Assembly (NCBI RefSeq): GCF_019603315.1
Contig: NZ_CP080649.1
Coordinates: forward strand, 573,501-637,500
Reading direction: 5' to 3'
Source: Ruficoccus sp. ZRK36
GTDB lineage: Bacteria > Verrucomicrobiota > Verrucomicrobiia > Opitutales > Cerasicoccaceae
DNA length: 64,000 nt
This document shows positions 19,317-29,593 of the stretch, piece by piece. Under the pieces are notes generated by a model. That model was not told where the DNA came from. It saw only the letters and a list, made by a program, of their open reading frames with translations, and did no database searches. Each line of letters opens with the position of its first letter. Position 1 is the stretch's first letter. The position numbers were made by a program, and so were the translations under genes.

Positions 19317-20672
19317 ATGCGCCTCGACCGCTACATCGCAAAAAACCGGATCATCGACATCGTCAGCCGCGACCTGGAAGGCGCGCTGAAAGAACTTCTC
19401 GAGGTCTGCGACACACGCGGCGATAAGCTTGACCGCAAGGAGCTGCTGGACGATCTGCTCGAGCGCGAGAAAACGATGACGACCTACCTGGGCAGCGGGA
19501 TCGCCCTGCCCCACGTGCGCATCCCGATGAAGCGCCCGTACATGTTTGCCATCGGCCGCTGCCCGGACGGACTGGAGTTCGATGGCCACGGTGAGTACAA
19601 GGAGCTGCGCCTGGTCTTTCTGCTGCTGGCATCCGAGCGCGAAAAGTCCTACCTGAACGTGCTCGCCTCCCTCGCGCGAACCTTTCAGGAGCCCTCCATC
19701 ATCGACCGGCTTATCGCCTCTCCGAATGTCGAGAGCCTCCGCAAGAACGTGGCCGATGCCTTTGGGGCACCCCGCGACCAGAAGCGCACCAAGGACAACA
19801 AGTTTAACCGCCTCATCCTGCGCGAAGCCGTCAAGATCGCGACCGGTGCGAAGTGCTCCGCCGTCATGGTCTTTGGGGACACCTTTGCCGGGGGCGTGGA
19901 CGCCGCCGACGATTTCGGCGACTTCAAGACCCTGCTCGTCACCCAGTCGGCCTCCGAAGTCACCCAGGCCAAGCGCGCCTTTAACGCCATCATCCCGGTG
20001 CGCTCCTTCGGGTACAACCGCCTCTCCCAGCTGCGCAGCGCCATGCTCATCGGCCTCACTCGCGGGCTGATCAAGAGCAACGAGCGCCTCTGCTGCGTGG
20101 GCGGCATCCCGCAGAGCAACCAGTTTGACACCCTCGTGGTGGTCGATGTGGAGCGGGAGTTCCAGTCGGTCTTCACCCGCCAGAGCGATATGCTCCCGGC
20201 CTCGGTCAAGCCCGAGGTGCTGGAGCGCGTGCTCGGCATCGCAACAGAACTTTCCATCGAGGGCCGCGAGGGCAAACCCATCGGCACCCTCTTCGTGCTG
20301 GGCGAAGCCGAGAAGCTCAAGCCCTACACCAAGCAGCTCGTGCTGAATCCCTTCCAGGGCTACGAGCGCGAGGAGCGCAATATTCTCAACCCCTTCATGG
20401 ACGAGACCGTGAAGGAATTTTCCTTTATCGACGGGGCCTTCCTCATCAACGGGGACGGCGTGCTCGAAGCCGCCGGCAGCATGATCCACGCGCCGGACTT
20501 TCCCTCGGAAATGCCCAGCGGGCTAGGCACGCGCCACGCTGCCGCCAACGCCATCTCCGTCGCCGCCGACTGCATCGCCCTCGTCGTCTCGGCCAGCAGC
20601 GGCCAGGTCACGCTCTTCCGGCGCGGCCAGATGCTCCCACTCATCGTCCGCTCCCACAACAACAGCCTGTAA
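19317..20672 (+). CDS. PTS EIIA-like domain fused to a diadenylate cyclase (DAC/DisA_N) domain
   Basis: 451 aa with no membrane segment. Residues about 1-150 resemble a PTS EIIA type 2 domain, with His66 in GSGIALPHVR as the phospho-acceptor position. Residues about 165-300 look like the pyruvate-kinase-C-like region found before the cyclase domain in DacZ-type proteins. The C-terminal 110 residues match the DAC domain that condenses two ATP into c-di-AMP: DGAFLINGDG (DGA at 372-374) and GLGTRHAAAN (R406, H407). The usual RHR motif reads RHA here, so activity is not certain. The architecture suggests c-di-AMP output tied to sugar or nitrogen PTS state. Confidence 0.8.
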   Translation: MRLDRYIAKNRIIDIVSRDLEGALKELLEVCDTRGDKLDRKELLDDLLEREKTMTTYLGSGIALPHVRIPMKRPYMFAIGRCPDGLEFDGHGEYKELRLVFLLLASEREKSYLNVLASLARTFQEPSIIDRLIASPNVESLRKNVADAFGAPRDQKRTKDNKFNRLILREAVKIATGAKCSAVMVFGDTFAGGVDAADDFGDFKTLLVTQSASEVTQAKRAFNAIIPVRSFGYNRLSQLRSAMLIGLTRGLIKSNERLCCVGGIPQSNQFDTLVVVDVEREFQSVFTRQSDMLPASVKPEVLERVLGIATELSIEGREGKPIGTLFVLGEAEKLKPYTKQLVLNPFQGYEREERNILNPFMDETVKEFSFIDGAFLINGDGVLEAAGSMIHAPDFPSEMPSGLGTRHAAANAISVAADCIALVVSASSGQVTLFRRGQMLPLIVRSHNNSL

Positions 20673-20784
20673 GAGACAGCGACTATTTTCATGTGGTGGC
20701 TATGCACCCCCACTCCCGCAGCAAACGCTCGGCGTTTGATCCGATTAAGGGGCTCCGCCCCTACGCTCCTTGCAGTCGCTACCC

Positions 20785-20940
20785 TGGCTACGGACAGGTT
20801 TGAAAATGGTAGTACCCAGTTTTGATGTTCTGCTCGGCGATTAGTGAAAACAGAAAATCTGTTTTCACTAATCGCCGACACGATGCGCAGCATCGAAAGT
20901 GCAGGCTTCGCCTGCCGCAGGAGTGGGGCGCGCAGCCCCA
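20785..20940 (+). repeat. Dispersed palindromic repeat, copy C
   Basis: Plus orientation, in the gap between the convergent diadenylate cyclase and GH36 genes. The hairpin at 20834-20878 has about 20-bp perfect arms (CGGCGATTAGTGAAAACAGA) around a tiny loop. The conserved flank GATGCGCAGCATCGAAAGTG follows, then a GCAGGCTTCGCCTGC hairpin and GGGGCGCGCAGCCCC. Confidence 0.85.
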
Positions 20941-20959
20941 CCAACAAAAAAACTCCCCA

Positions 20960-23098
20960 CTACTGCCGCGCCAGCAGGAAAGCAAAGCCGCGAAAGGGTT
21001 TGCCGGCGGGCAGGGTCAGGCGGTTGCCGTTGATGGTCGGCTCGGCGGTGGTGCCGTCCCAGAGGGAGGACTCGATCTTCCATGTGCCGTCGGCAGGCAG
21101 ATCGATCTCCAGCGCCTCGTCCGGCAGGCCGTCGTAGGTGTGGACGACGACCAGTGCGCGATCAGCGGAAGCGTTCTCACGCCAGATACCGGACCACCCC
21201 TCGGGGTGCGGCCAGTTCTGCGGCGTTTCGCCGAGGAAGCGCGTGAAGCCCTCGCGGATGAGCGGGGCCGCTTCTTTATAAAAGGCGGTCGCAGCCTTCA
21301 CGGTCTCGACTTGATTGTCGGTGAGATCGTGCACCGGCCCAGAGAGGCACATGCGCCCATAGAGCGTAGCGGTGAGCGAATACATGAAGCGCTCGGTGGA
21401 GTCGTCCGGGTAGAGCACCGCCCAAATCTGGGACTGGCGCGGCGGCATCAGGTAGTGAAGCTGCCGGGCGATGATCGGAATATTCCAGCACTCGTGCGCG
21501 TCGGAGAACGAGCTCATGGAGGTCAGGCCAATCATCGAAGGCTCCAACCGGTGACCGCCTGAGGAGCAGTTCTCGATCACCAGATCGCCGACCTTTTCGC
21601 GCAGGCGGCGGAACGTGCGGTGGATACCCTCGACGTGGCGGCGCAAGCCCTCACCCAGTGAGTCCGGGTGGTCGATGCCGACGCCCAGGTGGTCATTATA
21701 ATCCACCTTCAAGTAGCCGATGCCGTTATCGGCCAGAAAATCCATCAGCTTCTCGTCGAGGTAGGCCTCGACCCACGGATCATTCAAGTCCCAGAAGTGA
21801 CGCGAACCGGAGCGGTAGGGGCGGCCATCGCGCTTCACATGGTGATCGGTTTGCTCAAAGGCCTTCGAGCCGGGGTTGCAGACCTCGAACTCGAACCACA
21901 CGCCGGGCACGTAGCCCATCTTGCGCAGCTCGTCGCAGGTGGCCTTCATCCCGTGCGGGAACTTCTCCGCATCCACGATCCAGTCCCCGTTGGACTGCAT
22001 GGTGGCCTCGGGCGGGCGCTTGGCCCAGCCATCGTCGATGACGATGTACTTGATACCGGTGCCCTGCAGGCGGCGAGCCAGAGCGAGTGTCTTGTCGTGA
22101 CTGGGCGATCCCCAGTTCGTGCACCACTCGTTGAACATCACCGGCAGCTCTTCTTCGGAGGCGGGCAGGTTTGTCAGGCGACTTTCCTGAACGGCGACAA
22201 GCTTGTGCGTCAGGTCTTCGAGCGTCCCCTTCACGCAGGCCAGGTGCGCCACCGGCGTGGTCAGCGACTCGCCGGGCTGGAGAACCTTGCGCCAGTGCCC
22301 GAACTCAAAATCAGCCAGACCACCGGAAATCGAAAGCGAGTCGGCGCGGCGGGTGACCTCCATCTGCCAGGAGCCTGCCCAGGCCAGCTGCGCGCCCCAG
22401 AATACGCCCGCCTCGGTGTCTTCGATCGCGACAAAGGGGAAAAACTGCCGCACGGGCATGGTCCCGATTTGGCCAAAGCGCTCCGAGCAGGGGTTAAAGC
22501 CCTGCCAGCTGCGGATGAGCTGCAGCTCCTCAATCGAGCGGCACTCGTGGCGCCCCTCGTTACTCCACCAGGTCCGGAAACGGTGCACCTTCAGACGGCC
22601 CGAGCCATCGTCGGCGGCGAAGGGAGTCATACCAGATAGGACAAAGCTGCTCAAGTTTTCCAGCGTGACCGGCTCGGCACCTTCGTTTGTGACCGTCGTC
22701 CATGAGCGCAATGTTCCCTCGACGGCGGTCGGCTCCAAAAACTGCCGGACCTTCAGACCGTGCTCGGCATTAACCAGCGTCGTCATCAGCGTACCGGGCA
22801 CGCTGCCCTCGGGCAAAGCTTCCTCGACCGGGCGCAGCTCCTTCTCGGTGCGGCTGTCCTGCATGGTCGAGCCCGAGGAGAAGGGAATCGTCATCGGATC
22901 TTCGGCCAGCTTGATGTGCACCATGCTGTCCGGCGAGTGCGTCATGGGCTTGAACTTGCGGTACTCGGGCTGGTCAGGAATTTCCTTTCTGCGCTCGACC
23001 CGCTGGTCAGCCATCTGTGCCGGGCACAGGCGCAGCTCGATGCCGCCGTTTGCGATCTCCACGCGATCGACCGTCAATCCGTTCAGTTCGTTCTTCAT
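20960..23098 (-). CDS. Alpha-galactosidase, glycoside hydrolase family 36
   Basis: 712 aa, typical GH36 length, without a signal peptide, so probably cytoplasmic. It removes terminal alpha-linked galactose. The beta-sandwich N-domain leads to a TIM barrel starting PVMFNEWCTNWG. The nucleophile is Asp466 in YLKVDYND, and the acid/base is Asp533 in SSFSDAHE. VIDDGWAK and GVWFEFEV are further family blocks. It is divergent from an IclR-type regulator and is followed by a sulfatase and GHL6-like gene on the other side, consistent with use of a galactose-containing, perhaps sulfated, glycan. Confidence 0.93.
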   Translation of the reverse strand: MKNELNGLTVDRVEIANGGIELRLCPAQMADQRVERRKEIPDQPEYRKFKPMTHSPDSMVHIKLAEDPMTIPFSSGSTMQDSRTEKELRPVEEALPEGSVPGTLMTTLVNAEHGLKVRQFLEPTAVEGTLRSWTTVTNEGAEPVTLENLSSFVLSGMTPFAADDGSGRLKVHRFRTWWSNEGRHECRSIEELQLIRSWQGFNPCSERFGQIGTMPVRQFFPFVAIEDTEAGVFWGAQLAWAGSWQMEVTRRADSLSISGGLADFEFGHWRKVLQPGESLTTPVAHLACVKGTLEDLTHKLVAVQESRLTNLPASEEELPVMFNEWCTNWGSPSHDKTLALARRLQGTGIKYIVIDDGWAKRPPEATMQSNGDWIVDAEKFPHGMKATCDELRKMGYVPGVWFEFEVCNPGSKAFEQTDHHVKRDGRPYRSGSRHFWDLNDPWVEAYLDEKLMDFLADNGIGYLKVDYNDHLGVGIDHPDSLGEGLRRHVEGIHRTFRRLREKVGDLVIENCSSGGHRLEPSMIGLTSMSSFSDAHECWNIPIIARQLHYLMPPRQSQIWAVLYPDDSTERFMYSLTATLYGRMCLSGPVHDLTDNQVETVKAATAFYKEAAPLIREGFTRFLGETPQNWPHPEGWSGIWRENASADRALVVVHTYDGLPDEALEIDLPADGTWKIESSLWDGTTAEPTINGNRLTLPAGKPFRGFAFLLARQ

Positions 23099-23272
23099 CT
23101 CAGTTTAAAAGTAAGGGGTGCTTTCGCCCGCACCGCGTACCATGTACCACGATCAGGCGCTCTTATCGGTAAAAGCATGCGCAGCAGCCCGAGTGCTCCA
23201 AGTTAAATCCATTGCTGAAAATTGGTACACGTTCAAAAGCCCCGAGAACAGGCTTGCGCGGGGGCAATAATT

Positions 23273-23298
23273 CATATTTAATATATATTCTAAATATG
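23273..23298 (+). promoter_or_regulatory. Perfect palindrome over the IclR-type gene start, putative operator
   Basis: CATATTTA and TAAATATG form perfect 8-bp arms around a 10-nt AT spacer, with the ATG of the regulator inside the right arm. This is strikingly AT-rich in a GC-rich region. It fits autorepression of the regulator, and perhaps control of the divergent alpha-galactosidase. Confidence 0.55.
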
Positions 23299-24048
23299 AA
23301 ACCAATCACTCCCCTCAGTTTCTGTGAAGCCGAGACGGCGGCACCGGCCCTCAATCGCGGCCTGGGCATCCTGGCCGCGCTGGCTCAGTCTGCCCCGCAG
23401 TCTCTGGAAGCTCTGGCCAGCAGCCTGAAGCTGCCCAAGGCCTCGGTCTTTCGGCTGCTCGGCGCATTGGAAACGGTCGGTATGATACGCAAGACCGCCC
23501 AGAAAACCTACGAGCCCCTGTGGAGCCTGCAGCCTGCTGCCGATGCCCGGACGCTCCTGCGCCATCGCCTCGAGCCCCGCATGGCTGAGCTCTGCGCATC
23601 CACTGGGTGCACCATCGAGTGGTACGAGCCTGACGCCGAGGGCATGCGTCTCATCTTGCAGAAAAACCCGGAGAGCGAACTTTGCGTGAAGGCGCGCCCC
23701 GGCTTCATCCGACACTGGGGCGAGCAGATCGAGGCCGTTGCCCGGCTCGGCTACGCCTTTTATCAAAAAGCACCCGAGCCCGGCTCCATGCAGCTCTTTG
23801 TCAAAAACGGCGAAAGCGAAGTTCTCTCCCTGAAGAAGGTTACGGCGCTGATCGAAGCGGCTCGCCGTGAGAACACCGCCGCCGACCTGCCCTACAATGA
23901 CAACGGCGTGCGGCGCTTTGCCGTGGCCGTCCACGACCCCGAGAGCGGGGACTTTCTCGGCGTCCTGTCACTGGCCGAGGCCTACCACTTTACCGAGCGC
24001 CCCGGCGCTGACTCCTATCTGGAACAACTCAACAACCTCCTGCATTAA
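23296..24048 (+). CDS. IclR-family transcriptional regulator
   Basis: 250 aa. An N-terminal winged helix-turn-helix (ALNRGLGILAALAQSAPQSLEALASSL, then LPKASVFRLLGALETVGMI) is followed by an IclR-type effector domain of about 170 residues. Such proteins usually repress catabolic operons until a sugar or aromatic metabolite binds. The ATG at 23296 is chosen over an upstream start because it lies at the family N-terminus; it sits in a palindrome. The sulfatase gene begins 5 nt after its stop, so both share a transcript. The gene diverges from the GH36 alpha-galactosidase. Confidence 0.88.
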   Translation: MKPITPLSFCEAETAAPALNRGLGILAALAQSAPQSLEALASSLKLPKASVFRLLGALETVGMIRKTAQKTYEPLWSLQPAADARTLLRHRLEPRMAELCASTGCTIEWYEPDAEGMRLILQKNPESELCVKARPGFIRHWGEQIEAVARLGYAFYQKAPEPGSMQLFVKNGESEVLSLKKVTALIEAARRENTAADLPYNDNGVRRFAVAVHDPESGDFLGVLSLAEAYHFTERPGADSYLEQLNNLLH

Positions 24049-24053
24049 CCACC

Positions 24054-25610
<1,557 letters not shown>

Positions 25611-25669
25611 AGATCCAGCCCGGACTTTCGCCGCATGCAGTGGCCAAAGGCTTCGGTACGCTCTTCGCC

Positions 25670-26455
25670 TCAGTTCCCTTTTTCGCGGAGCTGACGCGGG
25701 GAGCAGCCGAAGACCCGGCGGATCACCTTGTTAAAGTGCTGGAGGTCCGGCAGGCCGACCTCGCAGGCGACGACCTTCACCGGTACGTCTGAGTGCATCA
25801 GGAGTTCACGCGCACGATCCGTGCGCTGCTTGCGCAGCCATGCCTGCGGCGTGAGCCCGGTGTGGCGCTTGAGGATGCGGATAAACTGGTTGTGCGAGAC
25901 CTGGCAGCGCCCGGCCAGCTGGGCCACTGTCGGGCAGTCCGCCATCTCCTGCTGGCAGATGCGGGCAGCCTGATCGATGAGGCGCATATGCGCCGTCCGC
26001 TCCCCCGGAAAACGCGCCACCGTCGCCAAGCCAAAGAGCACATCCCAGAGCCGCGCGTTTGTGCGGGCGGGCTCCTGCACTCGGTAGCCCACGACCTGTC
26101 CAAACCGCTCCCGCAGGGCATCCAGTCGGCGCTCAGGCGGGAAAAAGAACCCCCGCTCAGGCAGCTGCTGTCCCGTCGCGGGCAGGCGAAAGTGTGCGTA
26201 CAAATGCTCGGAACGCCCCCGGTAGACATAGGTCACCGGGATCCCGGCAGGAACCAGCGACACCGAACCGGGCTGGAGTGGAAAAACCTCGCCTGCCACA
26301 TGCAGCTCACCCTCGTAGCGGTAAAAGTGAAGCGCCCAGCTCTCCCGCAGCAGAAAGCTTTCCCGCTCCACATGCTGACCGTGGACAGAGTATGCCAGCT
26401 GCACGACCTCGGGAGGATCATTAAGGCATCGCCACCATTCAGACAGGACTTTCAT
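25670..26455 (-). CDS. AraC-family transcriptional regulator
   Basis: 261 aa. The N-terminal 150 residues form a cupin-like arm with RESWALHFYRYEGELHVAG and FPLQPGSVSLVPAGIPVTY, typical of sugar-sensing AraC regulators. The C-terminal 100 residues carry two helix-turn-helix motifs: VAQLAGRCQVSHNQFIRIL and VKVVACEVGLPDLQHFNKV. It is divergent from the GHL6-like gene with 83 nt between the starts, so it most likely controls that gene. It converges with the sulfatase. Confidence 0.92.
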   Translation of the reverse strand: MKVLSEWWRCLNDPPEVVQLAYSVHGQHVERESFLLRESWALHFYRYEGELHVAGEVFPLQPGSVSLVPAGIPVTYVYRGRSEHLYAHFRLPATGQQLPERGFFFPPERRLDALRERFGQVVGYRVQEPARTNARLWDVLFGLATVARFPGERTAHMRLIDQAARICQQEMADCPTVAQLAGRCQVSHNQFIRILKRHTGLTPQAWLRKQRTDRARELLMHSDVPVKVVACEVGLPDLQHFNKVIRRVFGCSPRQLREKGN

Positions 26456-26538
26456 GGTGAAAATATACCACCACAGACTCTATCTCGACAAGCATTTATC
26501 CTTTAGCCAATGGGCGAAAGCGAGCAAGCTTTGCCCCC

Positions 26539-28581
26539 ATGACAGACCCCCTTCGTTTTCGACAGATCCACCTAGACTTCCACACCTCCGGCGCGATTGA
26601 CCAGATCGGCTCGAGCTTCGACCAGCAGGCCTACCAGGCCATGCTCAAGGAAGCCGCCGTGGACAGCATCACGACCTTTGCCACCTGCCACCACGGCTGG
26701 AGCTACTACGACACCAAGATCGGCCAAAAGCACCCCGGCCTGAAGTTCGACCTGCTGCGCGCTCAGTACGACGCCTGCAAGGAGATCGACGTCAACGTCC
26801 CCATCTACCTGACCGCCGGTGTCCACAACGTCATGGCCGAGGAACATCCCGAGTGGCGCATCATCACCCCCGAGGGTAACTACGGCGGCTGGACAAAGTC
26901 CCCGCTCGATCCGGGCTTCAAGTCCATGAGCTTCCACTCACCCTACCTCGACTACCTGTGCGAGCAGGTGCAGGAAGTGGTGAAACTTTTCCCCGAGGCC
27001 GACGGCATCTTCCTGGACATCATCACCCAGTACGAGGACTGCTCCCAGTGGGGCCTCGCCCACATGAAGGAAAAGGGTCTCGACCCGATGAAGAAAGAGG
27101 ACCGCCTCCAGAGCAAGGTCGACGCCCTCTATAAGTACTACCAGCGCGTGACCGACGCCGTTCGCAGCATCGACCCGAAGATGCGCATCTTCCACAACAG
27201 CGGCCACATCATCCCCGGCTACCGCGAGATCTTCCCGTATTTCAGCCATCTGGAGTTGGAGAGCCTGCCCACCGGCGGCTGGGGCTACGACCACTTCCCG
27301 CTCTCGGCCAAGTACGCCAAGACACTGGACCTGGACTTCCTCGGCATGACCGGCAAGTTCCACTCCACCTGGGGCGAATTCGGCGGCTACAAGGCCCCCA
27401 ATGCCCTGCGCTACGAGTGCTGCGCCATGCTCGCCTACGGCTCCAAGTGCAGCATCGGCGACCAGCTCCACCCCACCGGTCAGCTTGACGCCAGCACCTA
27501 CGGCATCATCGGTGAGGCCTACCGCGACGTAGCCCGCAAGGAAGCCTACGTGCAGGGCGCAGCCAACGTCGCCGACGTGGCCCTGCTCAGCAGCATCTCC
27601 ACCCACGCTGAGGACGCCTTCAAAGGCACGGGCGATCGTGACACCTCCTCGGACACCGGCGCAGCCCGCGTCCTGCTCGAGGAACACATCCTCTTTGACG
27701 TGATCGACACGCAGACGGACTTTACCGCGTACAAGATGCTCGTCCTGCCCGACGATGTTACCGTGGACGAGGGGCTCGAAGCCCGCCTCCAGGGCTTCCT
27801 CAAAGCCGGCGGTAAGCTTCTCCTCTCCGGCGACAGCGGCATCGACCCCGAGCGGGGCATGCTCTTCGACATCGGCGGCGAAGTCGGCGAGACCTCCGAG
27901 TTCCTGCCGGACTACATCGTCCCCACCGAAGAACTGCGGGCCGAATTCGTCTCGAACCCCATGGTCATGTACCGCCCCAGCCGCCGCCTGAAGGTCACCG
28001 ACGGCGAATCGCTGGGCGACGTTTACGACCCGTACTTCAACCGCACCTGGGATCACTTCTGCAGCCACCAGCACGCCCCCGCCCGTCCCGACTCCTCCGG
28101 CTACGCCTGCGGCGTGCACAAGGGCAACATCCTCTACCTCGCCCACCCGGTCTTCTCGATCTACCGGGGCTTCGGGCAGGTCGCCCTGCGCCAGATCATC
28201 GGTAAGGCGATCCGCCGCCTGCTCGGTGAGGACGAAACGCTCAGCCTGAGCGGCCTCCCCTCCACCGGGCGCGTGACCTACACCCGGCAGGACCTGGAGA
28301 ACCGCTCCGTGCTGCATCTGCTCTACGCCAACACCATCAACCGCGGTGGCGCGACCGAGCTCCACGGGGGTAACGTGGCGGGCCGCCAGATGTCCTACGA
28401 GGTGATCGAGGACCTGACCCCGGTGGACAACATCGGCGTCGAGCTCAAGGTGGATAAAAAGGTCTCGGCCGTCACCCTCCAGCCCGAGGGCAAAGCTCTG
28501 GCCTTCCAGCAGGACGGCGGTGTGCTCAAGCTCACCCTGCCCCGCCTGTTGTGCCACCAGATGATTGTCCTGGAAGACTAG
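26539..28581 (+). CDS. GHL6-like putative glycoside hydrolase
   Basis: 680 aa, no signal peptide. The N-terminal part (IHLDFHTSGAIDQIGSSFD) matches the start of hypothetical glycosyl hydrolase 6 proteins, with a TIM-barrel pattern containing GIFLDIITQYEDCS and IDPKMRIFHNSGH. From about residue 390 the sequence resembles the trimerisation domain of GH42-type enzymes (ILFDVIDTQTDFTAYKMLVLPD). The activity is not known from sequence; alpha-fucosidase or beta-galactosidase-like action is possible. Neighbouring AraC regulator, sulfatase and alpha-galactosidase genes suggest it acts on the same glycan. A strong terminator follows. Confidence 0.75.
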   Translation: MTDPLRFRQIHLDFHTSGAIDQIGSSFDQQAYQAMLKEAAVDSITTFATCHHGWSYYDTKIGQKHPGLKFDLLRAQYDACKEIDVNVPIYLTAGVHNVMAEEHPEWRIITPEGNYGGWTKSPLDPGFKSMSFHSPYLDYLCEQVQEVVKLFPEADGIFLDIITQYEDCSQWGLAHMKEKGLDPMKKEDRLQSKVDALYKYYQRVTDAVRSIDPKMRIFHNSGHIIPGYREIFPYFSHLELESLPTGGWGYDHFPLSAKYAKTLDLDFLGMTGKFHSTWGEFGGYKAPNALRYECCAMLAYGSKCSIGDQLHPTGQLDASTYGIIGEAYRDVARKEAYVQGAANVADVALLSSISTHAEDAFKGTGDRDTSSDTGAARVLLEEHILFDVIDTQTDFTAYKMLVLPDDVTVDEGLEARLQGFLKAGGKLLLSGDSGIDPERGMLFDIGGEVGETSEFLPDYIVPTEELRAEFVSNPMVMYRPSRRLKVTDGESLGDVYDPYFNRTWDHFCSHQHAPARPDSSGYACGVHKGNILYLAHPVFSIYRGFGQVALRQIIGKAIRRLLGEDETLSLSGLPSTGRVTYTRQDLENRSVLHLLYANTINRGGATELHGGNVAGRQMSYEVIEDLTPVDNIGVELKVDKKVSAVTLQPEGKALAFQQDGGVLKLTLPRLLCHQMIVLED

Positions 28582-28605
28582 AAGCAGCTACAGTCACTCT
28601 TTTTC

Positions 28606-28636
28606 AAGCACGCATCCTAACGGGTGCGTGCTTTTT
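28606..28636 (+). terminator. Rho-independent terminator after the GHL6-like gene
   Basis: AAGCACGCA pairs with TGCGTGCTT over a loop of about 9 nt, followed by TTTT. It lies 25 nt after the stop and closes the glycan cluster on the right. Confidence 0.85.
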
Positions 28637-28877
28637 CGTCACTTAACCACAGTTCCAGCGCTGGCCTTCCATACGGGGCGAAGGGAATGGCCCGTAACCC
28701 AATTGGGACGCATCCTAGACATAAAATTTTTGCTAAAGTCACCGAGTACTTGATCGATACTATTAGGCAAAGAGATCGTTTAATTGAGTTCTTACGCCCC
28801 CCGTAACACTAGAGCGTCCGTCCCTCGGGAGACGTTTCCTGCCTTTACAGGAGTATCATCGCAAAAAGAGTGTGAAC

Positions 28878-29528
28878 ATGACTTCCAACCCAGAACGCCG
28901 AATCGTACGTATTACTGTCATTGATGGGCATGAAATCGTACGTCACGGCCTGGAGCATCTCCTCGGTACCACCGAGGGGCTGAGCGTTGTTGGCTCTGTC
29001 TCGACCCTCAAAGAAGCTTACGCATCTCTCCCGAGTCAGCGACCCGATGTGGTCGTGGCAGACATGTTTCTCCCGGATGGACAGGCCATCGAGCTCCTTT
29101 CCTGGCTCAAAAACAATCTGCCCGGTTGTGCGCTGGTGTGCCTGAATCCGCAGCCGGACTCACAATTGGTTCACGAGGCGATATCCAGCGGCATTCACGG
29201 CCTGATCCCCAAAACAGCCAGCACGGAAACGATCATCGATACCGTGCGGCGCACCTCCCGTGGCGAATGCTACGTCGACAGTGACATTCTCCTGAGCGCC
29301 TTTAACCATACCCAGCCAGGCTCCAGCCCCCTAAACGTCCTGTCCCAACAGGAGTCACGCGTCCTCACCTTCATGGCAGACGGCATGACCAACCGTGAAA
29401 TCGCCAGCCGCATGAGCCTGAGCGAGAAAACGGTGAAGAACTACAGCTCACACATGATGGGCAAGCTCGGCGTCACCCGCCGTACTGAGGCGGCGGCGCT
29501 TTTCTGGAAGCACAACAAAACTCAGTAA
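28878..29528 (+). CDS. NarL/FixJ-type response regulator with atypical receiver
   Basis: 216 aa from the ATG at 28878; a GTG at 28872 is an alternative. The receiver has the phospho-acceptor Asp62 in VVVADMFLPDG and the conserved Lys in LIPKTAS. The acidic pair is reduced to VIDGHE instead of the usual D-D/E, and the switch Ser/Thr position reads LVCLNPQ. The C-terminal LuxR-type helix-turn-helix is intact: LSQQESRVLTFMADGMTNREI and MSLSEKTVKNYSSHM. No histidine kinase is adjacent, so it is an orphan. The altered pocket suggests weak or no phosphorylation. The 290 nt upstream contain no recognised gene. Confidence 0.88.
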   Translation: MTSNPERRIVRITVIDGHEIVRHGLEHLLGTTEGLSVVGSVSTLKEAYASLPSQRPDVVVADMFLPDGQAIELLSWLKNNLPGCALVCLNPQPDSQLVHEAISSGIHGLIPKTASTETIIDTVRRTSRGECYVDSDILLSAFNHTQPGSSPLNVLSQQESRVLTFMADGMTNREIASRMSLSEKTVKNYSSHMMGKLGVTRRTEAAALFWKHNKTQ

Positions 29529-29593
29529 GCCTGAGCATTCCAGACTTTCCCCCCGGCGGTAACTGCGCTAGGCTGCGGCTTCATTCCCGTGTT

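Noticed and set aside
20360-20947. 195-codon minus-strand frame through repeat C
   Set aside because: It consists of repeat sequence plus the antisense of the diadenylate cyclase gene.
26938-28557. 539-codon open frame on the minus strand opposite the GHL6-like gene
   Set aside because: Antisense GC-rich artefact with Val/Gly/His-rich composition and no motif.
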